Of a stretch of DNA of 64,000 nucleotides, positions 40,720 to 53,475 are shown in pieces (the stretch's first letter is position 1; the number at the start of each line of letters is the position of its first letter). The translations under genes were made by a program, and so were the position numbers. The stretch comes from Symbiodinium natans. Lineage: Eukaryota; Sar; Dinophyceae; Suessiales; Symbiodiniaceae. The stretch lies in contig CAJNDS010002612.1 of assembly GCA_905221605.1 (NCBI GenBank), positions 294,626-358,625 on the forward strand, given 5' to 3'. The notes under the pieces were generated by a model. That model saw nothing but the letters and a program-made list of their open reading frames with translations. It made no database searches and was not told the origin of the DNA.

Positions 40720-40949
40720 GCGCGCACACTCCTGCACGCTGGCCGCGCGCCGGGTTTCTGAAGCGCACCTCGCACGGCCTTGCCTTCGAGGAAGTTGGTT
40801 CGAATGGCTTGAATGGTTTGCAGGCGCGCCTTCCTTCTCCGCAGAGCAGCCTCGTGGAATCGGCGCTTTTCTTGCATAGCCTTGGCCGTAAGGGCAGCGT
40901 CATGTGCGGCCTGCGCTGGAGCGACTGCCATCCAGAGATGCTCCAGCAT
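40720..40949 (-). CDS. Candidate exon, Arg/Ala-rich helix (copy 1 of 3)
   Basis: Minus-strand translation reads AAHDAALTAKAMQEKRRFHE and AALRRRKARLQTIQAIRTNF, then GALQKPGARPA. The strongly basic helical composition looks coding. Diverged copies of the same block lie at about 41485-41665 and 41945-42070, where frames are broken, so this one may be the source or the least decayed. The TTTAGGG array at 40952-40984 directly flanks it. No family recognised. Confidence 0.4.
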
Positions 40950-40951
40950 CG

Positions 40952-40984
40952 ACTAGGGTTTAGGGTTTAGGGTTTAGGGTTTAT
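40952..40984 (+). repeat. Short telomere-type array (TTTAGGG)n
   Basis: Four to five TTTAGGG units directly upstream (minus-strand sense) of the Arg/Ala-rich candidate exon. Confidence 0.9.
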
Positions 40985-41484
40985 GTTTTGAAGCTCCGGA
41001 CTCCAAGATCCATACGAAGGCACCTTAGCCCAAAGGACAGGGCGTACATCTTCAAATTTCGGGGGCCCACATTTGGCCCCTCTTGCCCATTAGCTTAAGA
41101 AGACAGTCTGGGGCCCAAGATTGGGCCCTTGTTTGTGGGGAATTTTGTCCCATCGGTTGGACAGCATGAGGAATGCCATAGATACCGCTAGTCCTTGATT
41201 GGGTCCAAGGTAATGGCACCTAGTTTCGGGTGCCTGGCCTTCATACAGTACAACAAGGCCATTAAATTGGACGCCAAAGAAGCCAACGGCTGAGGCCCAC
41301 CGACAACAAGAAATGACTTGCTTGATTGCACGGGGTCCCGACTTTTGTCCCACAGCTTATGCGCTATGGATATATGCAATGTGTGCCATGTAGGCTTGCC
41401 CAAAACCCTCAAACGTGGGACCGCAACAAGGGGGCATGGTTCGGCCCTTGGTTGCAGATCCTCCAGCTCTGTGGGCCCCGTGAC

Positions 41485-41665
41485 GCGCGCCGGGTTTCTG
41501 AAGCGCACCTCGCACGGCCTTGCCAGGAAGTTGCTTTGAATGGTTTGAAGGTGCGCCTTCCTTCTCTACAGAGCAGCCTCGTGGAATCGGCGCTTTGCTT
41601 GCATAGCTTTGGCCATAAGGACGGCTTCGTTCGCAGCCTGAGCTGGAGCGACCGTAGTTTGAAGT
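41485..41665 (-). repeat. Dispersed exon-like repeat, copy 2
   Basis: Direct repeat of 40742-40935: both share GCGCGCCGGGTTTCTGAAGC and GAGCAGCCTCGTGGAATCGG. A small deletion near the GAAGTTG word shifts the minus-strand frame. Confidence 0.75.
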
Positions 41666-41944
41666 GTCGGAACTACTAAGGGGCCGAGCCAACTGCAGAT
41701 CCAGCGTGCAGCTTGCAGCAAGCTTGCCCCACATGGGATGTCCAATGTTGACTCGTCGGAAGAGTTGTTTGCAGGGGGGCTGCGAGACCAGGAGGCCTTT
41801 GCCCAGGGAAATTGCGCACAAGCACCAACATACCCACATCATCGACATCGCCACTGGATCTTCGCAGGGTGCTCACATGCGGCTATGAGCACACACACCA
41901 TTTGCTGAGCGGTTTCCCACAAGACCTGTAGGCCTCGTGACACA

Positions 41945-42080
41945 AGCCAGAGGCTGAAGTGCACGTCGCATGACCTTGCCTTCGAAGAAGTTGACTTGAA
42001 TGGTTTGAAGGTGCACTTTCCTTCTCTCCAGAGCAGCCTCGTGGAATCGGCGCTTACATAGCCTTGGCTGTAAGGGGCGG
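41945..42080 (-). repeat. Dispersed exon-like repeat, copy 3
   Basis: Third, more diverged and shortened direct repeat, again with GAGCAGCCTCGTGGAATCGG. Confidence 0.7.
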
Positions 42081-45000
42081 CTTCATGCTGCCCCGCATAG
42101 AATGTCCAATGTGGACCCATCGGATGTCGTGTTTGCAGGGGGGGTGGGGGGGGGGCTACGAGACCGGTAGGCCCTTGCCCGGAGAACTTGCACACGACCA
42201 CCTGCTGAGTGGTTTTCCACATTGCATGGCCCACAAGCACCGGGCAGCAGGTCCGATCCGGTGCCCAGGAGTGCTTTGTGCTCCTACGGAGAAAGTGGGC
42301 ATGAAGATCATGGGGTGGAGCTGTTTGTTCCTGCTTGCGGACAGCGAGGTGTAGCTGTGGCAGTGATACCCAATCACGAAATAACCTCAGAACCCACTGA
42401 CAAGAGGTGACTGTCCCCTCTGTCTTCTCCCTCCCAGCCCCCTCACCCCCACCACCACCCGGCCCCGGACTAAATGGCAGAAGCAAACATGCGTGTGCAG
42501 TTTTGTAAGCCGTTGGGGCCATCCAGCTTTGCGACGTCGTGCTGGTTCAATCTTTATATAAGTCACTAGAAGATTTCCGCAGGCGACACTTTAGAGCTTA
42601 GAGCGCTGCTGCCTGTGCTGGCATTGTTTTACCCGGAGCTTTGCAGGGAGAACGCTCTGGAGCTGCAGCTTCCTGACACACCACGGTGTCAGGCATTGAC
42701 CTGTGAAGCAGGGGTGAAGAGTGCACCGAAGTGCGACTTGTGACTTGTGTGTACCTATGGAATACCGAGAGACGTGGGCACATGCGAGCATCGTGATGTG
42801 AAGTGCTTGTTCATGCTTGACAGCGAAGTCTAGCTGTGGCATGCCGTGGAAGTGATGTGCGCTCTTGCCTTGGCATCCATGCTCTTAACGCTGGAGTGAC
42901 TCGACCTTCCAGGTTCAGCACCTGTAGCTGCAGACAGGGTATGGGAGCCTGAAGGGGAGCTGAAGAGTGCACATGGCGAGAGTGTCTCGTGTACCTACGA
43001 AGGAAGCAGCGCCGTTCTCTCGACGTGGAACAATTTCTTTCTGCTTGTACTGACCGAGAGGTCTAGCGAGTCCAGCTGTGTGTGGGTAGTGTGGAGCGGC
43101 TTCGTTCGTCTCACTTCGCTCATCGGCAGAAGAGTCGCTGGCTCAGCGGCTGCCAGTGGATGGCAGGCTGGCAAGGTGCTACGATGACCTGTGTGGGCAA
43201 TGCATGCAGCTGCAGATACCTGGCACTCTCGGCCTCTTTTGGCTTAACAGCCTTCACACGCCCGTGCCTGTGTACCGGCGGGGGCTTGTTGAATTCGTCG
43301 ACCGCTTGCTCAAGCACACAGTCACATGGGCAGCTTCACAAGCCGATGTAAGTGCAGTGCACCGGCGGGCCAACCAAGATGAGCCTAGCTTCGGCCGGGA
43401 GACGTGGGATCTGCACTGGTATCTGTTGGTTGCAGAAAAGTCCGGCAGACTGCTGGGCCCGACCGGAGCTTGCGGCATCTATGTCTCTGTGATGGTAGTC
43501 TGTGCGCTCATTCCAACCGAATAAACAGTTGGCCCACTGCTATCAAGTCAAGCACCGAAAGTCTGAGTCTGTCCACTGGCAGTGCCATGCCATGCCTGAG
43601 GATAGCTCACTTGCTTGCCGCATGCTGGGAGAGAGTCCCCAGTCGCCCCGTCTGAGTAGCGTCACCTGCTTGCTTACATCCTCGGAGGTGTTCCTCCCCA
43701 GCGGACGCACTGGGTCCGGCCGTGCCAAGACTCAAGTGCAACACCTTCAGGCTTTCCAAATGAGGGCACGCTAGAGGATCTGCTACAGCTGGTCATGCAC
43801 TTTAGAGTCTTAGACCGCGGCCGCTTGTGTTGCATAACTTTGCCCAGCAAAGTCGCGCGGCTCTGCAGAGCCTGGGGAGAAACCTGCAGCTTTCCGAAAC
43901 GCCATTGCTGCCCCAGCTCGGGAAGCAGGTGCCAGCCATTGAGCCAAACAGGGGCCTGCAGAGAGGCGTGAGCACATGTGAGCATCGTCAGCATCGTTGT
44001 GTGAAGTGCATGTTCATGCTTGACAGCGAGGTGTAGCTGTGGTCTGGGGAAGCCTGCCACTGCCTGTTGTCCTCTCATCCTTACTCCTGCCAGATTTGAA
44101 GCGCTGCGGGGCTAAAGTCACGCTCGGCGCGACCTTCTAGGTCAGCACCTGTAGCTGCAGAGGTCACAGGAGCCTGAATGAAAGGTGTTGAGGGCACATG
44201 GTGAGAGTGTCCCACATGCCTACCAAGGAAGCAGTGTCGGTATCTTGATGTGGAACTGCTTCGTCAAGCTTATACTAGCAGCGAGGTCTAACGAGTCTAG
44301 CAGCGCATGCGTAGCGTGGAATGGCTGGGCTTGTCCACCTTCGGTCGTCGACAGAAGATTCGCGGGCTCAGCAGTTATTCAGGCAAGGCGACGCGGTGTG
44401 TGTGTGGGGGCAGTACCTGCACCTGGAGACCCGTTTCAGCCTTGACATGCCCGGCACGCGCATGTGCAGTTGTTTGACCTCCCCTCAACGCCAGTTGGTG
44501 CCCTGATCTCGCGGGAACTCATGGTGCTTTCCAGCGATACTTAGTACTACAGACTCTTTGTGGCGAATGGCATCGATGAAGGCGCCGTGTCTTCCATCGC
44601 AATGCAACTTCAAGGACGAAGCTTTGTCTGTCTGCACCTGCTTCTGAAGCTCCAGAACCTTTCACCATCAATGCGCTCTTGATTGTTCACATCGTCGACC
44701 GCCTTCCCAAGCACACAGTCAACAGTCGGGTGCAGCACGGGCAGACCCAGCCAAGATGGGACCAGCTTTGGCCGGGAGACGTGGTATCCATAGTGGTGCC
44801 TTCGAGTTGACGAGGAATTTTGGCAGACTGCTGAGCTCCACCCGATCAGGCAGCATCCATATCCCTGTGATGGCATTCATTCCCACCGAGTTTAGAGTTG
44901 GCACAGCTCGGGAAATCGACATCCCTGTGATGGCACACTGTGCATTTATTCCCACCAACTAGCAACTAGTTGACAAGGCACTGCTGCCAAAGTCAAGGCC

Positions 45001-45179
45001 GATAGGGATGCCACAGGCGGTCTGCACACTGGCGAGCGCTGTTAAGCTTCCTGCTAGAAAGATTTCAAACAAAAATGCCGTCAGCCCAACCATGTGAACA
45101 AGTTTTGCATGCATGCTGCCGGGAGGCAAATGAGTCAGCCATTTCCCATTGCAACTCGTACCGTGGGGCGGCACATGAT

Positions 45180-46400
45180 ATGAATGATAAAGTGCTGGGC
45201 GCGCCAATGTCGCGTGGCGAAGAATTCTGTGCCAGCGTTGGCATGATGCTGCTGTAAACTTGCACCTACGCACTGCTTGCGTGTGTCTGCAGTCATAGGG
45301 GTTCAGGTTTGCAAGCCGTTGCAGTGTCGCGGGGGTCCGAAGCCGTTTCCTCACCTATGCCATTTGTGAGGATAGCTGAAGGGCAACATGCAACTCACTT
45401 GCTTGCTCTTCGCAGCAGCAATCGGTCGTTTGCAGCTTCAGAGAAGTTCCTCCCAGTGGGTGGGCGGAACCGATCCCACTGTGCTCAGGTTCAAGAGGAG
45501 CATCCTCTGGTCGTTGAAAGCCCCAGTTTCGGGCGCGCGCCGCGCGTCGTCCGGCTCGGAGAGCATGAGGAGTAAGCTTGTCCTCCAGTCTTATTCCTGT
45601 CCATCGCCCAGGAGCTCTTGAGCCTTGATTCGTTTGAGATGGATTTCGGATGTGAGCAGAGACGCTCGACAGCGAGACTGGCTTCCAATATCTTGTAATA
45701 TGTTCTTGTGGGTTGGTTCGGCTCTCTCACATGTTTTGGCTAGGACCTCCCCGTCGTCCCATCGCCAAGGCAGTTTGTGCAGTTGCGCCTTTCTGCAGGA
45801 ATCAGGGCTAATGGTTGGCCTGAGTTGTTGAGAGTCCCTTCCATGTTCCATCCTGGGCTTCGAAAACCTGACACAAATGTGTGGATATCCTGCGTAGTGC
45901 TACGGCGGCCTTTCGGCAAGATGCGTGCTTAACGCAAGCCTGTGGGGGGGGAAGAGCGCCAAGAGGACTTCATGCAACACATCCATGGTGCCGCCATGCG
46001 CGCTGCGCAGTCCAACCCACGCAAGCTTCGACTCGGCTGGATATTACCCTTCTCTTCATGTGAGCGGGTACCGCCCAGACTTCTTTTTCCACGCAGCCAT
46101 CATGCCCAACATGGCAACTGTCGGCTTGAGTTCTTGAGTGGTCTGTCCATGTTCCATCCTAAGGCTCCCTGGCCAGAATAAGTATGCGTAGTGCTGCAGC
46201 AGCTTTTCTGCAAAGCAAGTGGTTGTGTCATGAAACTTCGGTTCGTAGCACCAATGTCTTGTGGGGAGCAATGCTGGGCCTGCGTTGGCATGATGTTGCT
46301 TTGAGCTCGGAGCTACGCAATGCTTGTGCGTGCCCGCAGTCATAGGGGTGCAGGGTTGCAAGCCATTGCAGTGTGTCGAGGGTTCGAAGAACCCTCACGC
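45180..46400. repeat. Family B block, copy 1
   Basis: Largely collinear with about 50000-51190, for example the word GTGGCGAAGAATTCTGTGCC at about 45213 and 50013, with small indels throughout. Confidence 0.75.
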
Positions 46401-48436
46401 ATACCATTCCTCAGGATAGTCAGGGTGCAGCATGAAAGTCACTAGGCGCACCCCATCGCTATTGCGGTTTGCACAGGCATTCCGATCAGGAAGTTGGCAT
46501 AAATTGGCATTCAATGCGCTAGGCCGCTAGGCTTGGCAGGTAGAGGTGCAGATGCTTTGCCGCAAGGTACCCGGCTGTGGCATGAAACAGTTGTTGGGAG
46601 CGCTAATGCCTTGTCGGCAGCAATGCTGGGTCCAAGGAAGTTCCCTCGCCCACAATATTCCTGAGGATAGTCAAGGTGCAGCATGCAAGTCGCTTTCTCA
46701 CCACATGCCAGGAGACATCGCCATTCGGTGTGCCTCTTTGTTTACATCTTCGACCGGGCGGACGGACCGGGTCCCACTGTTCCGAGTTCCTTCCGCGTTC
46801 CAGCCTCTGCCAGAGCCTTCACGAGCCTGGCCAGAAGAAGCATGTATAAAACTCCAGCAGATGCTGCAGAATGCATGCTTGAGGCATGAATAAGCTGGGG
46901 GGGGGGGCCAATGTCTTTTGCTGAAAAATGCTTGGTAAGTGCTGGAATGATGTTGGTTTGAACGCGGATCTACAGAATGCTTGTGTGTGCCCGCAGTCAT
47001 AGAGGTACAGATTTGCAAGCCGTTTCCGTGTTTCAGGGTTTGAAGAACTTCCCTCACCCTTACCAGTCCTGAGAATAGTCAAGTTGCAGCGCGCAACTCA
47101 CTTGCTCGTTACATGCCGAGGGATACAGCCAGTCGGCAGTCTGGGCAGCATTGCCTGCTTGCGGACGGGTGGACGGACCGGGTCCCACTGTGCCAAGGCT
47201 CAAGAGGAACATCCTCTGGTTGTTCAACACCCTACTCTCGTGTGCATGCCACACACGCCGTCCGACTTTGAGCGCATGAGGAGTGAACTTAACATCCAGT
47301 CGTATGTATGTTCATCACCCAGGATTTCTTGCGCCTTGATTCATGTGACTGGCCGGACAGTGTTGTATTGCAGGCGTTCGGGTGTTATTGGAAACGCTAG
47401 AAGGCGACATTCCATCAGCAACAACATCCTCCAACCTGTCGCGAGATGGTTCTCTGAACTGCTTCGGAGGCATTGCGAATTCTGTTCTTTCACATGCTTC
47501 GCAAGGAGCGCCCCATCGCCAATACAGCTTGCGCAGTTGGGCATTCGAATCAGGAAGTTGCCATACACTGGCGTTCCAGGCAGCTAGTAGTTCCTTCCAC
47601 GTTCCCATGCCCTAGGCTTCATGTGGCCTGCGTAGCTGTGGGAGGTAGACCTGCAGATGCTTTTCCGCAAGGTACTCGGCTGTGGCATGCAGAAGCGGGG
47701 GCACCAATGTTTTGCGGGGAGCGATGCTAGGCCAGTGTTAGCATGATGTTGCTCTGAGCGCGGAGCTACACAATGACTGTTCGTGCCCGCAGTCATAGGG
47801 GTACAGGTTTGCAAGCCACTGCCTCGTGTCGAGGGTCCGAAGAAGCTCCCTCACATGTACCATTCCTGAGGACAGCATGCAAATCGCTTTCTCGGGAAAG
47901 ATCGCCATTCGCCAGTCTGAATAGCATCGCCTGCTTGCTTACATCGTTGGAGTTCTTTCCGCCCAAGGCGGACCGCCATGCCGCAGGCATGCAGCCACAC
48001 GCATGGCTGGAGCTGTTTCTTCGTGTTCGTTGACTCGTTGACAGCGAGGCTTTGCTGTGGTAGTGATGACTTTCCGAATAGAGGAGTTAACCGAAGAATC
48101 CGCTGCTGCGAAGTCAAAGGCTGACAGGGATGCCCAAGCATTCTGCGCGAAGAAGGTGGCATTGACTGTCCGTCCAAGGTCCAGGGCGGCTCGGGACCTG
48201 TTTTTGATGTGACAAGAGGCGACTTTTCCGAGATTGTGATGCCTGTCATGCGCTGTATGCACTGCGCATGCACCCATCAGCCCTGAGTGCGACAGTGGCT
48301 TACCCGCCTCCAATTCGCGTAGCTTTCCGAAAATAGGTCCAGACCGCGGTCTACTGTGGGAAAAAATGGAGAATCGGAAACTAGTACAAACTACCTCTCT
48401 TGCTGGAGTTTCGTAAGCGAAAGGTGGAGAAAGGTG

Positions 48437-48960
48437 GACGTGTTGGTTTGAAGAATGTTAAAGTTCAGGTCTCTCACAACTTGACTGCATGCCCTGTCAC
48501 ATCTGTCACGACGTGTCGGATCCACATCCACGACAGGGACGATAGAGTTTCCGTGGCCGCTGCAGACAGATTGTGTGACATGTAGGACGGGGCATGCGGT
48601 AGAGCGCACCTGCCAGTGCTGGGCTGGGAAGCTTTGCCCAGAAGCTGCAACTACCTGAAATACCACCCCACAGCACAGGAACCAGCTGTGAGGCGTTGAC
48701 CAGCAAAGCAGCAGCGAAGATTACACGTGCCTCTTGTGACTCCTGTGGCGTAGAGGCGTGAGCACATGTGAGCATCGTGATGTGAAGTGCTTGTTCATGC
48801 TTGACAGCGAAGTGTAGCTGTGGCAAGCTGTGGCGTGGTGTGACAACCTCCATCCCTGTGATGGCACTCTGTGGATTCATTCCCACCACATACTTAATTG
48901 AGGGTTGGCCTTGTCAGCAGCCACTGCTGCCAAAGTCAAGGCCGATAGGAATGCCACAGA
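48437..48960. repeat. Near-identical direct repeat, copy 1
   Basis: Matches 49390-49912 with only scattered differences, offset about 953 bp; both include a family A core and the word GTCACGACGTGTCGGATCC. Confidence 0.9.
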
Positions 48961-49389
48961 CGCTGCACGTTCAAGCGGTTTGGAATCATTCCTCTTTCTT
49001 GGTCCCTTTTTTTTTGTTTTCGTGTGAGTGTGTGCGAGGGGGGGGGGGGGGCAGGGAGTGGGGAGCGTGGGGGGAAACCTATCTTAATGTGACAAGAGGC
49101 GTCTGTTCCGTGTTTGTGAGGTATGCACTGCGTGTGCACCCATCAGTCCTGAGTGCAACATTGTTTTACCCGCCTCCAATTTGTGTAGCTTTCCGGAAAT
49201 AGCTCCAGACCCTTGTCTTCTTCCTCTAACCGCTGTAGGGAAAATGGAGAAACGGAAACTAGTACTAGCTACCTCTCCTGCTGCAGTTTTGTAAGCGGAA
49301 AGTGGAGAAAGGTTGACAGCCATGCTGCAGGCATTCAGCACAGTGGCCGCCACACGCTGGGCCGTTGGGGCCACCTAGCTTTGCGAGGT

Positions 49390-49912
49390 CGTGTTGGTTT
49401 GAAGAATGTGAACGTTCAGGTCTCTCACAACTTGACTGCATGCCCTGTCACATCTGTCACGACGTGTCGGATCCACATCCACGACAGGGACGATAGAGTT
49501 TCCGTGGCCGCTGCAGACAGATTGTGTGATATGTAGGACGGGGCGTGCGGTAGAGCGCACCCGCCAGTGCTGGGCTGGGAAGCTTTGCCCAGAAGCTGCA
49601 ACTACCTGAAACACCACCCCGCAGCTCAGGAATCAGGTGTGAGGCGTTGACCAGCAAAGCAGGGGCGAAGACTACACGTGCCTCTTGTGACTCCTGTGGC
49701 GTAGAGGCGTGAGCACATGTGAGCATCGTGATGTGAAGTGCTTGTTCATGCTTGACAGCGAAGTGTAGCTGTGGCAAGCTGTGGCGTGGTGTGACAACCT
49801 CCATCCCTGTGATGGCACTCCGTGGATTCATTCCCACCACATACTTTAATGAAGTGTTGGCCTTCTCAACAGCCACTGCTGCCAGAGTCAAGGCCGACAG
49901 GGCTGCCACAGA
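49390..49912. repeat. Near-identical direct repeat, copy 2
   Basis: Second copy of the ~520-bp unit at 48437-48960; the short open frame over it is shared by both copies but has no start in a good setting. Confidence 0.9.
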
Positions 49913-49999
49913 GGGTCACACTCGCAGGGGCTGCCCGTTCGGCCGCTCCCTGCAAAGATGTGCCTGCTGGAGGCCGAGGAGTTAGCTACTTCCCATTGA

Positions 50000-51190
50000 C
50001 GCTCATGTCTCGTGGCGAAGAATTCTGTGCCAGCGTTGGCATGATGCTGCTGTAAACTTTCACCTGCGCACTGCGTGCGTGTGTCTGCAGTCATAGGGGT
50101 TCAGGTTTGCAGTGTCGTGAGGGTCCGAAGCCGTTCCCTCACACTTGCCAGTTGTGAGGATAGCTAAAGTGCAACATGCAACTGACTTGCTTGCTCTTCG
50201 CAGCAGTGCCCTGTTGTTTGCAGCTTCAGAGAAGTTCTTCCCTGCGCGTCGTCTCGGAGAGCATGAGCAGGAAGTTTGTCATCCAGTCTTATGCCTGTCC
50301 ATCGCCCAGGAGCTGTTGAGCCTTGATTCGTTTGAGATGGATACCGGATGTGAACAAAAACGCTGGAAAGCGAGACGGCTCCCAATATTTTGTAAACTGT
50401 TCTTTAGGATTGGTTCGGCTCTCTCACATGTTTTGGCGAGGACCTCCCCGTCGTAATGCAGTTTGTGCAGCTGCGCTTTTCGGCAGGAATCAGGGCTAAT
50501 CTCCGCAAAACCACAATGTCCCACATAGTTGGCTCGAGTTGCTGAGAGTTCCTTCCATGTTCCATCCTGCTGCGGCTTCGTGAACTGTACGTATCCTGCG
50601 TAGTGCTACGGCGTCCTTTCGGCAAAATGCGTGCTTCATGCAAGCCTGTGGCGGGAAGAGCGCGAAGAGGCTTTTGGCAGCGCATCCCTGGTGTCGTGTG
50701 CTGCCGGCAGGCATCCTGCAATGGTGTCACCTTCAGTGGTGGTGCCGTGCGCAGTTGCATGGTCCAACGCACGGCTTCGATTCGGCTGGTTATGTTCCAG
50801 GAATGAAGTCGCGGACTGTGGCAGGAATTGACGGCTTCTCCTCTCCTTGTGAACGGGCGCCACACGTGTTCTTTTTTCCACGTAGCTATCATGCCCAACA
50901 TGATATATTTGGCTTGAGTCGTTGAGTGGTGTGTTCATGTTCCATCCCCGCCTTCATAAACTTTGCCAAAGTAAGCTATGCGCAGTGCAGCAGCTTTTCG
51001 GCAAGCGTGTTTGGGGCACGAATGAGTTGCCTGGAGCGCACGGAGCACCAATGTCTTGTGGGGATTAATGCTGGGCCAGTGTTGGCATGACGTTGCTCTG
51101 AACGCGCACCTACGCAATGCATGTGTGCCTGCGGTCATAGGTACAGGTTTTGCAAGCATTGTGGAGTGCAGTGGAGAGGATGTGAAGAGA
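50000..51190. repeat. Family B block, copy 2
   Basis: Collinear with 45180-46400. Together the pairs show that about 5 kb separates duplicated blocks in this array. Confidence 0.75.
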
Positions 51191-51199
51191 ACAGGCTTA

Positions 51200-52880
51200 A
51201 AATCCTATCAACGAATTCTAGACAAGACGGTAGGTCGCTTCAAAGTAATGCCATGTTCACAGGTTCCCTTAGATTCCCTTGCCTCTCACTGAAGTGCAAC
51301 TGAGCCGACATCTTCTGGCGAAGAAGACCGAAAGGAGTACGTTGCATAGTGCTCGAGTACGTTGGCGTTGCTGCAGAGGCTGAGCCGGGGCTTACCTTCC
51401 CGGCATCGAGTTCGTCTCTAAAGTGCGAAGTGCCTGGGCACTTGACGGATCCCGTTACGAGAAGAAGTCCTCCCCTTTTCACCTGAGGCCGAAGCCAAAG
51501 CCCCAGCTTCAGCCCAAAGCAGCCCACACTTGCGCCTCTCTGTGCCGTTATCCTGGTTCTGTTTCGGGGGGGAGAAGTCCGTGCTTGGACTCCTCATAGC
51601 CGAGCCCGGTGCCTGACGCCCTGATTTGACACCCCGACCGACCGACGACTGATGCGGATGAGACCGCGGCTTCCAAAGGTGAGCGTGGCGAGTGGCAGCG
51701 CGACGCAGCCGACCCTCCCCCCCCCCCTTGCTGGCCTGTAGCCGTGGGCGCCAGTCCAGTTCTTGCGGCTTGACGCCGCGCGAGGCTCGCGGTCCAATCA
51801 GACATCGCACCCTCTTGTCCTGCAAGCTGCAGCTCCACTCTGACTCAAGCGACGGACATCTCCTTGCAAGCGGCTGCGAGTCGCAGTGCTTGGCGCTGGC
51901 GGTTCTGCCGCTCACAGAAGCGCCATGGATGGCCCTCCCAAAGCGATGCAGTTGCTCCGGGCCGGTATCTCGTGCGGCAACTGGCATCTATGATGTTCAG
52001 ACTCGGAGACTTGGCAGGCCGTTGGCAGGCCGGGCTGTGTGTGGTACAGTCAAGGTGCACCAGGCGGTTGTGGCCTTCTGGTTGTTTTTTGGCTGGCAAT
52101 GAGGATAATGTGTCCAACTATGGATCCCTCCAAAGACCGCAGGTGGTGCAACCTTACCCGATGCTCAAAACAAGAAACAAAACTGAAGGGCAAGTCGTGG
52201 CTGCAGGTCCAGGTGCGCGCTCAAAATCATGATTTGCTGAACTCCTGCTGCCGGTCGGTGGGCTGTGCGGGAGCGCCCTGTTCCGTGGTGAAGGGCCTCG
52301 AGGACACGCCCCTGCTGGGTGCTCAATGCTTGTGACGCGTGGTTTGTAAGCAGGCCGTGCTCTTGCAACCACCACTCTCTACCACAAGCCCGGACAAGCC
52401 CCTGCGGGGAGGTCTGACAGCCACACGACACAAGAAGGTGTGTGTTGACTCACAGCCACACGTGCAGAAGCCTTCCGATGCAGAACGTCCTCATGGTTCG
52501 GCTGTCAGCCTGCGTCAGGGGCGGAGCCGCACAGCGATTGAGGCCTGAGAAGTCATCGGCTGGCGTCCAGCTGCTCTTGAAACAGGACTGGCAACGACCT
52601 GGGCTGCTCCGGTGCAGCCATTGCACCCTTGGCCGGCTACAAAACAAGCGCTTGCCGTGCTAAAAAAGGCTCTGGTGTGAACGGAGAATTTGCAGGTCCA
52701 AGTGATTGCTTAAGAGGCGCCAAAAAACTCAACATATTCTTCCTCATAAGGGTAATGTGGGATTATTTATGTTTTTTATTCTTTTGGGGTTCTTAAGCTA
52801 ATAGTTAGGATGACTCAAGGGCATGCTCAGAGCCTTTTCTGTCGAGGAGTGGTGTGGAGAAAGAGCAAAGGATGCCCAAG
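51200..52880. other. Spacer without a supported gene
   Basis: A 189-codon minus-strand frame (51418-51987) exists, but its composition is Arg/Ser/Gly/Pro-heavy as expected of random G+C-rich DNA, and another minus-strand frame of 96 codons overlaps it. Nothing else stands out. Confidence 0.45.
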
Positions 52881-52882
52881 CC

Positions 52883-53062
52883 TCTACCCTAAACCCTAAA
52901 CCCTAAACCCTAAACCCTAAACCCTAAACCCTAAACCCTAAACCCTAAACCCTAAACCCTAAACCCTAAACCCTAAACCCTAAACCCGAAACCCTAAACC
53001 CGAAACCCTAAACCCTAAACCCGAAACCCTAAACCCTAAACCTAAACCCTAAAACCAAGCCT
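52883..53062 (-). repeat. Interstitial telomere-type array (CCCTAAA)n
   Basis: About twenty-five units, the longest such array in the window; the first half is perfect, the second contains CCCGAAA variants. Confidence 0.98.
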
Positions 53063-53175
53063 TCTCCTTGAAAGCTAGCGGGGCTGGCGCCCACAGCCGG
53101 CCAGGCCCAACGCCGACATGAAGATGAAGAAGAACAAAAACAAGGGGAAATAGAACAAGAAGAAGACGTCGGAAC

Positions 53176-53303
53176 CAGAAGAAGAAGAAGAAAAAGAAGA
53201 AGAAGAAGAAGAAGAAGAAGAAGAAGAAGAAGAAGAAGAAGAAGAAGAAGAAGAAGAAGAAGAAGAAGAAGAAGAAGAAGAAGAAGAAGAAGAAGAAGAA
53301 GAA
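53176..53303. repeat. Trinucleotide microsatellite (GAA)n
   Basis: About 40 nearly perfect GAA/AAG units. The long poly-Leu and poly-Phe frames on the minus strand come from this repeat and are not genes. Confidence 0.98.
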
Positions 53304-53370
53304 TAAAGAACAGAAGACCAACAGTAACAGGAAGAAGAGCAGCAGCAATAAGAAGAACAAGATCAACAAC

Positions 53371-53475
53371 ATATCGTATCATAGCATAGCATAGCATATC
53401 ATCATATCATATGATATCATATCATATCACATCAAATCAAGTTAAATCAAATCACATCGTATCATATGAGCTCAT
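53371..53475. repeat. AT-rich pentanucleotide repeat (CATAT/CATAG-type)
   Basis: Runs of ATCAT, CATAG and CATAT words that decay into TTTCATTTC-type sequence. Confidence 0.9.

Larger units (their letters stand above)
42300..51190. repeat. Compound array of two diverged repeat families
   Basis: Family A has a core of about 70 bp around GACAGCGAAGTGTAGCTGTGG and is seen near 42310, 42775, 43020, 43970, 44235, 48015, 48760 and 49712. Family B has a core around CTGCAGTCATAGGGGTTCAGG and is seen near 45275, 46328, 46980, 47785, 50076 and 51120. Each core lies in a longer similar unit of roughly 0.7-1 kb. The order A-B-A-B along the region suggests that a block with both families was duplicated. 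No reading frame is kept across copies, so I see no gene in these nine kilobases. Confidence 0.75.

Noticed and set aside
51418-51987. 189-codon minus-strand frame
   Set aside because: Composition is that of random G+C-rich DNA, another frame overlaps it and no family or splice context supports it.
53029-53397. Minus-strand frames of over 100 codons of Leu or Phe
   Set aside because: They are translations of the GAA microsatellite, which has no stop codon in these frames.
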